Assembly (NCBI RefSeq): GCF_905220415.1
Contig: NC_059556.1
Span: forward strand, 6,398,501-6,462,500
Length of the DNA stretch: 64,000 bases
Direction: 5' to 3'
DNA from: Colias croceus
Lineage: Eukaryota; Arthropoda; Insecta; Lepidoptera; Pieridae
In this document: one piece after another, positions 56,301 to 64,000 of the stretch
Numbering within the stretch: position 1 is the first letter of the stretch
Layout: each line of letters opens with the position of its first letter
The notes under the pieces: generated by a model
The model's input: the letters and a program-made list of their open reading frames with translations, nothing else
Databases searched by the model: none
Told to the model about the DNA's origin: nothing
Made by a program: the position numbers and the translations under genes

Positions 56301-59300
56301 AACTAATTGCGGTTGTAATCGAATTATTTTGTTGTGATTTGTAAAGTGTGTGGGAGTTGGTACTCAAGTGTGAGGTATGTACGTTTGGTAGTTGGTATAT
56401 GATAATTGAAGACTACAAAAAAGTAAGGGGCTTGATAAGAAGTGTTGACGTGAATTTGCTACAGTTTATAGAAATCAAATACCCTTGATAGCATAATATT
56501 CATGACTTTTTGTTGTGAATTCCGCAACTTATTTCCTCGATGTTTGGAATTAAGTATCTTTGTTATGGGCGTGTGTTTTCGCTTTTTTATTGGTTCATAA
56601 ATAATCCATTTTTATTAAATTTATAATAATAAAGTTTTAACTAAAAGTTAGGAGAGTAAAACATCTAGATACTGAATAGTATTCTACAAACATGATCAAA
56701 GTACTGGGAAAATATACCGTCAACGTATAGAGATAAGCTTAAAGGCTGAGCTTCTGAAAAAGGGACGGCTCATTAAGACACGACTCGTAGTAATGAAGAC
56801 GTGACTCGAGTGACGACGCAACACGATCCGTACAAATGTTCCCATGGGAAATGAGCGTTGTATTGTTTATTTACAGCGCTTGACGTGGTGGTTATGAAGC
56901 ATATGTAGGATTGTGTAGGAGGGTTTAGATTTGTTAATGTCTTATCATATAATAGGTGTTTACGAAAGTTCTTTCCAAAATGAATTTAGTGGTACATGAC
57001 GAAATGTGTTTGCCCGAGCGTATGGCTAAAAGGAATCGGGCGCATATAGCGTTAATAACAATAAGGAAGATTATCATACAACTATGTTTTTTTTTCTTTG
57101 CATGACAATTTGGAGCGTATTGGATACATTGAATGTATTCTTGTTATGTTTTTGTAATAGATAGATAAAATGACATTGCATGTATTTATCTCCTGATAAA
57201 TTTTATTTGAACATTGATAATGATCGATCTTAAAAGAATATTCTACGTTATTACCAAACATATCGATCTGAAATAAAGCTTCGAATGTTATAAATAGGAA
57301 GACAAGAGTGAAGAGCGATAGTGATATTGTAGTCGTAGATTGTAAATGATGAGGTCAATAAACTTAAGCTCAGACTACCGTATGTTATCTCAGCAAGGTC
57401 ACCGATAGTTTGTTGTTATGAAATAACATTATAATGAAATAGAAATTGTTGTTAGCCACACAATAGGCCGATGAGATGGTTTCGATTTATCGATTTAATC
57501 ACGATCTCAATCGAATACCAATAAAAATGTACTTACAACAATGGGCCGGTCAGCGTTTGAAAAGGTCGAAAGGGTCTCGCAATATCAAGGAATGTGATAA
57601 CAATCGTACTTTATCATTGGAAATGCGTTACAACCGCTTTTTTGTTGATACATAATGCTGTTTGATTGGAAATACAAAATAATCGGTGTACTGTTTGGTA
57701 TTACGAAATTAATATTGTGTAATATTTTTGGTATATTTTGGGTAGAATAAAAAAAACAGAACAGTAATGATACTTTATTTCATGCATAGAGTCGGTACTC
57801 AAAGAATATATTAACGTTATTGTGAACAATTAAATGTAATTGTTGTTATATTACAAGAACTCGGAAATGATAACAAATTATTGAATATTTCTGTTCTTTT
57901 TAATTTCCATTCCACTAAATATAAAATTAAATGTAATATAGTAATATTTAAATGGTGCTTCACACATTTCTCCAAATTATTATTTTTTGAATGCATCGTT
58001 ACCTCATGAATAGGTGTAATTTTTATGAATAAATCGATTGGGAACTGTCATTATGATTATTTTTTATCGTTCCGACTCTCTCTATTCAAAATTAACGATC
58101 GCTCGGAGTGCATTAGATGCACTCAAACCGAAAATCGTTTCGATTAATAAATCGATATTTTCTCAGTCGTAATCGCAGTCGCTACGATGGAACGATCTCG
58201 ATAAATAGTAATTTGATTGGCAATAGTTACGATAAACTGTAGCGGAGGGCAATTTGTGTAAATGCGATGTTACGTGGCCGGTAGATTCGTATCTGCATAA
58301 CCGTCTGTTGATCTGTGGAGCTGCGATCTTGACGAGTGTCGCTTTAGAGCCTGATGACGTGGTGATAAGGCGCGAGGTGCGTAACAGATCAGCGAGAGGA
58401 TTTATTGTGAAATAACACGGATATGACTGATGATGTGGCGGGATGCAGTGGCAATATGTAGGTACATCAACTCGTCGACTTTGTATAGTGTGTGCCTAGC
58501 TTAAAATTGTCGTAGTAAAGAAAAAGCTTGTAAGAAGAGAAGCAAAAGAATGTTCACAAAGATTTATATGAGTAGGTACACTTTTATTACTAAGCCATTT
58601 GTCAAAAAGAGAAAATCGTGTTTTAATTTCTCCAAGCTCATAAATAATAAGAGTTACGATCATATAAAAGATAGAACAACAGCTCGAATCATTATTAGCC
58701 ATACATAACACAGCTCCAAGGTGATCGAGTGTATGCAGAAAATCTTTAATCTCCAGAACGAACGCAGTTTAAGCATGATTTACTGCCGACCGCACTATTC
58801 TACGTCAGTTTAACTTGTTTTATGTTGACAGAACGCCGATACAATCGAAATGTTATGGTGTCTATTATGAAGCGAGTATATATCGAGGCATTCTATCATA
58901 CTCTCGACGGCTACGCCTACTTTCTTATCTAAACGGTTATTTATGCTCTGTTTATTGCCGATATAATTCGATAAGGACAGAATTTAAACTGCTTTACGTG
59001 AATTAGGTCGGGGTAGCTGCCTAGGCTGTAGATGGAATAAACGGCTTCATATTATTAGTTATGCCTTGTGCTGTTATTAAGGTTCGCTGAATCTGATATT
59101 TGTTAATTACAGATTTGGATATCGGCTGAAATATTGGGCTAACATGAATATACCTATATAAAATTGTGTTTTGTTTTTTGTTTGCTTTGTTATTACTAGC
59201 AACTTCAAAACATATTATGTAGGACCAGATACAAATCTCTTGATACTTTTTGTTGCATTACAACTTACATTAAAAGCTTTCTTTAATTACATGGCTATTC

Positions 59301-59963
59301 CATGCTTAAATCGTATCAAGTGCATTCAAATAATTGAATTTTTGTAACAATTACGTACACGTGATCAGTGTTCGTGGCCGGCTGCGCGCACGCAACTATC
59401 TTGGCACGTTCCGCCCTTTGTGAATCGGCTGTTATTTAATTTTTTGTCAGCTTAAACGAAAAAAGCACTCTGTTCCGGCATTGTTACGTTTGATTGAATC
59501 GGCTTTTGTAATTTTTCTTGTGCGGCAGTTTCTATGGACCGTTTGAGTTTGGGTTTTTCGCAGTTTTGAAGTCAAAAACCGTTGCTAGCACCTAATTTAC
59601 CACAAACTTACACTACAATATCAGAAATTAAAACTGATACTGTAGTGTAGAATTTAGGGTGTCTTCTAGCAATTTCGTTTCCATCTATTAATCTAATCAT
59701 ATTTATCTACTGTATTGGATTGGAAAGAGTAGTTTCTTAGCCATTTCCTACAACATAGTTGTGCCTAGAGTCCTTTGAAAAAAATATCCCGTCCCAAAGA
59801 CTTTTAATGTTGGTTAAAGTTTATAGTCATAAAATTCTATACATCGTTTGCTTTATGGCAATGAATATGTTATTTCTTTCTTGATGTGCTTACAAGTTGA
59901 TCCATTAAACAAGTCGACATGTACTTGTATGATACACTGTTTAACCCTACATCGCTCGCGCAG
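53359..59963. other. Unassigned DNA upstream of the first exon
   Basis: Presumed intron of the gene at 59964, because that exon starts in phase 0 with an acceptor and no start codon. I find no further exon here. Two overlapping small frames at 55968-56231 lack any recognisable domain. Confidence 0.45.
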
Positions 59964-60134
59964 GTATTGCAACGCGACGTGGAATGCCACGGTCGGATCG
60001 TCGGTTCGGTGGTGCGGCTGTGCGGCGGCGGTGACGCGGCGCGCGCGCTCGAGCGACGTTGGCACCTGCTGTACTTGCGAGCTATCGAGTGGCAGTGCCA
60101 CCTGGAGGCGTGTCTCGCTAAGAGCGACAGTCAG
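59964..60134 (+). CDS. Exon A of a klarsicht/nesprin-like gene: spectrin-repeat-like segment
   Basis: 171 bp, 57 codons, phase 0 at both ends, between acceptor CGCTCGCGCAG and donor GTGAGG. It is GC-rich in AT-rich surroundings. The peptide is predicted helical and contains ALERRWHLLYLRAIEWQCH, the pattern of a spectrin-repeat helix in KASH/nesprin-type proteins that link nucleus and cytoskeleton. With the acidic linker exons that follow, klarsicht (klar) is my first candidate and another spectrin-repeat protein such as a nesprin is the alternative. The 5' exons lie upstream, beyond the window or unrecognised. Exact identity rests on impression, not on a search. Confidence 0.85.
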
Positions 60135-61256
60135 GTGAGGATTGTGATTGTATTGAAGTAAAAGTTAAGCTAATAAAAGTGAGTCGGGTGAAGTGGGAAA
60201 AAATGGGAATAGTATAGCTACTGTCGATAAAATAGGAAGACGGAGATGGATAATTAAAGTTTTGAAACATCATAAGAAATGCATTAAGCACTATTATACA
60301 TTATCCATAGTTATTCGTCACAAAATTCAATTTTACAAAGACTTAATAAAAGTAAGCGCTTAGTTTCTAACTTTTAGTAAAAAATTGAAATTTATTTCGT
60401 AATGAATTCACTCATTGTGACAAAGAAAAATAAAAACACTACACCGCAAAATTTCTAACGATCGTGCGACATCCACGCACGAGTCACTTGAAATATTTAT
60501 TGCCAAATTAAAAGCATTGTTCATTTCAAGTTTCGCACGATTCGGCGCGTCAACAATAATAGTGCAATCAACCCCCCGCTAGTGTTTGCAAACACGACCC
60601 TAAATAGCGCTAACAATGATCTCTCCGACCCACGCCAGTTAAGTGTACACAACCACACGTCACGTGTCGTAAATATTGTATGGAGTGTGTTGTGTTTCGC
60701 GGTCGCTAGGCTACTCGACCTATTTCTATACGCCTAGTTAACTTTTAGACCGACCGCTCGCATTAAAGGGTTAACTTATTTATACTCGTATATCTTTTGG
60801 GGCTACTTAATTTGACTGTAATGGGCGGTAACTGTAGGTTTGTAACTATTTTAGGATTATGGATAGTTATTAAACTTAATTTAGTAGTGTACGTAAGAGC
60901 CGTAAAATTATTCTATTCAGATTTTATGTCCATGGGATGCGTTTATTTATTCACATGCGACATTGTTGTTGAGTAAATATTTTAATCAAATAAATGAATA
61001 CGATGCCGTATAAAATGAATATTATTATTGTTCGAAATGTAGTAGGTACATAATCTGAAGTAACTTTTATAATAACTATTATATTATAATTTTTATTAGA
61101 CACGATTTCTTGTAATAAATTCATGAGAAGAACGTACTTTTATCATAATTTTATTGTATCTATTACACGATAATATATCTAACATAAAGTCATATAACCT
61201 ACCCAACATAAAATAAAAATCGTATCGTAAATAAAACAAACTTATATTCCTTCCAG
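60135..61256 (+). other. Intron between exons A and B
   Basis: GT-AG, about 1.1 kb, AT-rich. Nothing else recognised inside. Confidence 0.75.
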
Positions 61257-61412
61257 AACATAGTAACAGTAGAGCCGGCCAGCGACAGCGACGACGAGCC
61301 GGCACTGAAGCAGCCGCGGCTCAGCCGGCGCGGCTCGCCAAAGCGCCAACGCACGCCGCCGTGTGCACGCGTAAGGGACTACTCGGAGGACAGCAGACAG
61401 TCTGCGTCTGAG
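61257..61412 (+). CDS. Exon B: acidic and basic linker
   Basis: 156 bp, 52 codons, phase 0 to phase 0, acceptor TTCCTTCCAG, donor GTGAGC. It encodes EPASDSDDEPALKQPR followed by an Arg/Pro-rich stretch (RRGSPKRQR) and SEDSRQSASE. It is a disordered, probably phosphorylated linker; the basic patch could act as a nuclear-localisation-like signal. It joins exon A in frame. Confidence 0.85.
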
Positions 61413-62004
61413 GTGAGCTATATTCATAGCTTGCTGATCTACTCATGCGGCATGTCTCATTTAAGGGGTAACTAATTGCTGCGTGTTTAAACTATACCAC
61501 CAGTTAATAGGCTTGGCTACTCATTAAGCACACAGTTCACAGAGCTCGTGTAAGGAATCAAAGTGTATAGACGCGACTAGCAAATAAAAGCTCTCCGAAA
61601 TGTTCGTCATTATCTATGCTTCAGTATCTATATTCCATTTCACTTCTTAACACTTAAATAGTTGTACACCTATTGATTAAATTATTTCGTTCTAGCTTTT
61701 CACCCCCTTCGCCCACGTGGTTAAATTATTATGTGGAAATTCCTATAGGAATTAGGCTACATAAGCTATTTAGACAGCTTCCTAACTATCTACTTACAGA
61801 TCGCTCGATTTATGTTAGAAAGACAAAAAACAAACATTTTCTCATTTATAATATTAGTAAGGATTACATTCAAACTCATCATTATTATCACACTAGACAT
61901 ATTTTACAAGCGTATTCCAAACAAAACATTGTACTAATATGCTCTATACTATATAAAAATAGATTTCAGAACCTTTAATTAATGTGTTCATAAACAATTT
62001 CCAG
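61413..62004 (+). other. Intron between exons B and C
   Basis: GT-AG, 592 bp. A 101-codon frame inside it (61673-61978) is low-complexity AT-rich and not supported. Confidence 0.7.
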
Positions 62005-62179
62005 GAGGAGCAAGAGTATGCAGTGATAAACACTTGGCGCAACTTCGGTTCGGACTGCGAGTGGGAGTCGAGCCGCAACAAGATGGCGGACGAGCGCCGC
62101 GTGCCCGCGAACCAATCGCCCGGCCTCGTGAGACGTATGCGCACAGATCAAACCGTGCCCGCTACTGATGAGATTGATG
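62005..62179 (+). CDS. Exon C
   Basis: 175 bp, enters in phase 0 and leaves one base of the next codon. Acceptor CAATTTCCAG, donor GTAAGG. It encodes EEQEYAVINTWRNFGSDCEW, then SPGLVRRMRTDQTVP. The aromatic-rich first part is likely to be conserved in the family. No domain name can be given. Confidence 0.85.
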
Positions 62180-62702
62180 GTAAGGTCTTACACATATACA
62201 TGCATGAAAAGGAAAAAAAATAGACGTGTGTATAAAAAATTTAACAGACAGATTATGGACTTATATTACTGGAAAATACAATTTGTCAAAATAATATAAC
62301 CAATTAAAATTAATGGAATAACGTAGCTTTCTACCCGTGAAATAGTAATCAAATTTGTTTAAGTTTATAATTTTTAACCGACTTCTATCCATTACAAACA
62401 CAAATAAAAATACCTATTGTGGATAACACTTTTTTTATTAATTCATTATACAAATATTCGTCTAATATGGTAAGATATAACCTTTTGAATAAACAACATG
62501 CTATAAATGTTAAAATAAGAGGTTTGTATTACCATATTTATGCGAAACATCTCGAATATTTTCAATGCATTACTCGCTCATTTACAAACCAAACAAAGCG
62601 GTGTTATTATTAGTTAATGCATTGAGTACGAGTTGTTTACAAACTGACTAAGAGTGACTGACTATTTACAATTCGCTTTCATAAAGCATTCCTCTCTTGC
62701 AG
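62180..62702 (+). other. Intron between exons C and D
   Basis: GT-AG, 523 bp, phase 1, AT-rich. Nothing else recognised inside. Confidence 0.7.
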
Positions 62703-63289
62703 GCAACGAGACGCGCATGGACGATGTTCCGAGAGAAATCAAAACTCCCCCCACCGTGATCAAAAGGAAGAAACCAATCGATACGTCACGATTCAATCAA
62801 TCCGATCGGAAATCCAAGAACTGCGCAACGTTTTACTTCAGACATCACGATACGGATTCCGATAGGCAAATGATTGAAACGGACGAAAAATCGCAAGACG
62901 AATCTTCGGAAGAGGAATGGACATATGTAAATGGCCCTAAAGTAGCAAACGAAGATTCTACAGACATAATGACGTCATCGGTTGAAATTCAATGCGAACT
63001 GCCAGTGGATGAAAAGAAAACAGCATCGCCTAAACCTAAATTGGAATCCAGCACGCCAGACTTATTACGGGTCGATCAGAACTCAAGGTGCAAGGATATA
63101 GAACGGCTAGTGATTCAAGCAGAGGAATTGGTACAGAAGCAAGCGCAGCAAATGGCAAAGAAAAAGGGATCGAGGAGTTTCAAACCATTAATGTTGGAAG
63201 AGGAAGGGAAGTCGGTCAGTAGAGCTAAGATGTCAAGGATAAAGGAATGGCTGAATCAGAGCTCGGATGGGAAAAATGATAGCAATCAG
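62703..63289 (+). CDS. Exon D: long acidic linker
   Basis: 587 bp that completes the split Gly codon left by exon C and ends in phase 0 at donor GTTAGT. Acceptor CCTCTCTTGCAG. About 196 residues contain DESSEEEWTYV, several Ser/Asp/Glu clusters, a coiled-coil-like segment (RLVIQAEELVQKQAQQMAKK) and a final SRIKEWLNQSSD. The SSEEEWTYV block and the short amphipathic helix are the best candidate conserved features. There is no enzyme motif. The frame runs past the donor for 30 codons by chance. Confidence 0.88.
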
Positions 63290-63577
63290 GTTAGTGTAAC
63301 GAATATTTATCTCAGAGATCTACAGACGATGTATCTGTATATGAATGACCATAGGTTTCTGGAATTGATTTTTATTTAAAGTGCAATTGCTGATTTATAG
63401 GTGTTGCAAATCTTCATTCAATACAACACTGAACTAAAGATATATTTAAGTTGTATGTAGAATCTAAATGGGATTTCAGAACAAAAATTTTTCATACTTT
63501 CAGAAGTTCAAAGCTATTTTAAATACTGTATATCACAATCAAAAATATTCACTAATCATTAAATTGTCTCTTTCCAG
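63290..63577 (+). other. Intron between exons D and E
   Basis: GT-AG, 288 bp, pyrimidine-rich acceptor TCTCTTTCCAG. Confidence 0.75.
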
Positions 63578-63721
63578 GGCACGGAAAACTATGACGCATC
63601 TGGCGAATACACAACGGAAAGTGAAGTGGACACATCGCTAACATCTGAAGAGAGGAATATACATTCTTCCATGGACATGAGCACGTCTACTTGCACCGTC
63701 ACACCGACTCATCAGGCGAAG
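63578..63721 (+). CDS. Exon E (last exon in window)
   Basis: 144 bp, 48 codons, phase 0 to phase 0, donor GTAATT. It encodes NYDASGEYTTESEVDTSLTS followed by a Ser/Thr/Met-rich stretch ending THQAK. The DASGEYTT block is the feature that most suggests klarsicht to me. The gene continues to the right, where a C-terminal KASH domain would be expected if the identity is right. Confidence 0.82.
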
Positions 63722-64000
63722 GTAATTTGTGTTTGCTTTGTGTAATAAAAACGCTAAAATAAATGTTTAATGTTTACAAAAGGACATTCCAAATATCATA
63801 TATGCTAGGATATATAAAAGACAAGACTAAATTTTTCTTAACTTTTCATTGAGTAATGATTATTTTCAATTTTCATAATTTAAGATAATATTATATGCAC
63901 AATGCACATAACTAATTCACATTTTTAGCAATAACTTTGTGGTGTTTTAAAAGCCCATATCAATAAATTGACAGTTTTAATTATAGACAAAAGAGATGCA
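63722..64000 (+). other. Start of the intron after exon E
   Basis: AT-rich sequence to the window end; no further acceptor with an open exon is visible. Confidence 0.6.

Noticed and set aside
59919..59963. ATG at 59919 as the start of the gene
   Set aside because: An acceptor (CGCTCGCGCAG) ends at 59963 in the same frame, and the 15 preceding codons look like intron. The ATG is incidental.

Overview
The window looks like AT-rich animal nuclear DNA from a moth or butterfly. It has long introns, GT-AG splice sites, (TCTG)n-bearing Helitrons that run from TC to CTAG, and a tRNA-derived SINE with a GATGATGATG tail, all typical of Lepidoptera. There are no operons or bacterial signals. The only host gene that can be supported lies at the right edge (59964 onward, + strand). 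Five in-phase exons encode part of a protein with one spectrin-repeat-like segment followed by acidic, Ser-rich linker. Klarsicht, the KASH-domain protein, is the leading candidate at roughly even odds. Most of the other 60 kb is probably intron or intergenic DNA colonised by transposable elements.

Layout. 3067-5973: a nearly perfect tandem array of a 310-bp unit carrying a tRNA-like Pol III element (nine complete copies). 6648-6704: SINE fragment. 10658-11137: Helitron. 16542-21956 (-): full-length I-superfamily-like LINE with both ORFs open, a poly-A tail and 14-bp target duplications. 27398-27679: Harbinger-like MITE. 28525-28694: small Helitron. 29198-29704: element with 35-bp inverted ends. 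31736-32039: complete SINE. 52965-53358: Helitron with a retroelement fragment inside it.

38244-50589 is a nest of elements. The outer one is a PIF/Harbinger transposon with 39-bp perfect inverted ends and TTA duplications. It carries a decayed transposase (+) and half of a MADF DNA-binding gene (-). Inside it (39440-49462) sits a foldback palindrome with ATAGAT duplications, built of inverted arms, Helitron-like ends and 120-bp minisatellite units. Inside the right arm of the palindrome (41413-49087, -) sits an errantivirus-type Ty3/gypsy element. Its 294-bp LTRs look identical, and it has AGCA duplications, a tRNA-Ser primer site and a polypurine tract. Its gag and pol are open, but env is broken by a stop and a frame change. 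A second Helitron (49581-50068) lies in the right part of the Harbinger. The insertion order is therefore Harbinger, then foldback, then errantivirus.

Boundaries of elements, LTRs, duplications and exons were read directly from the sequence. Family names rest on motifs. Statements about age, activity and origin are inference.
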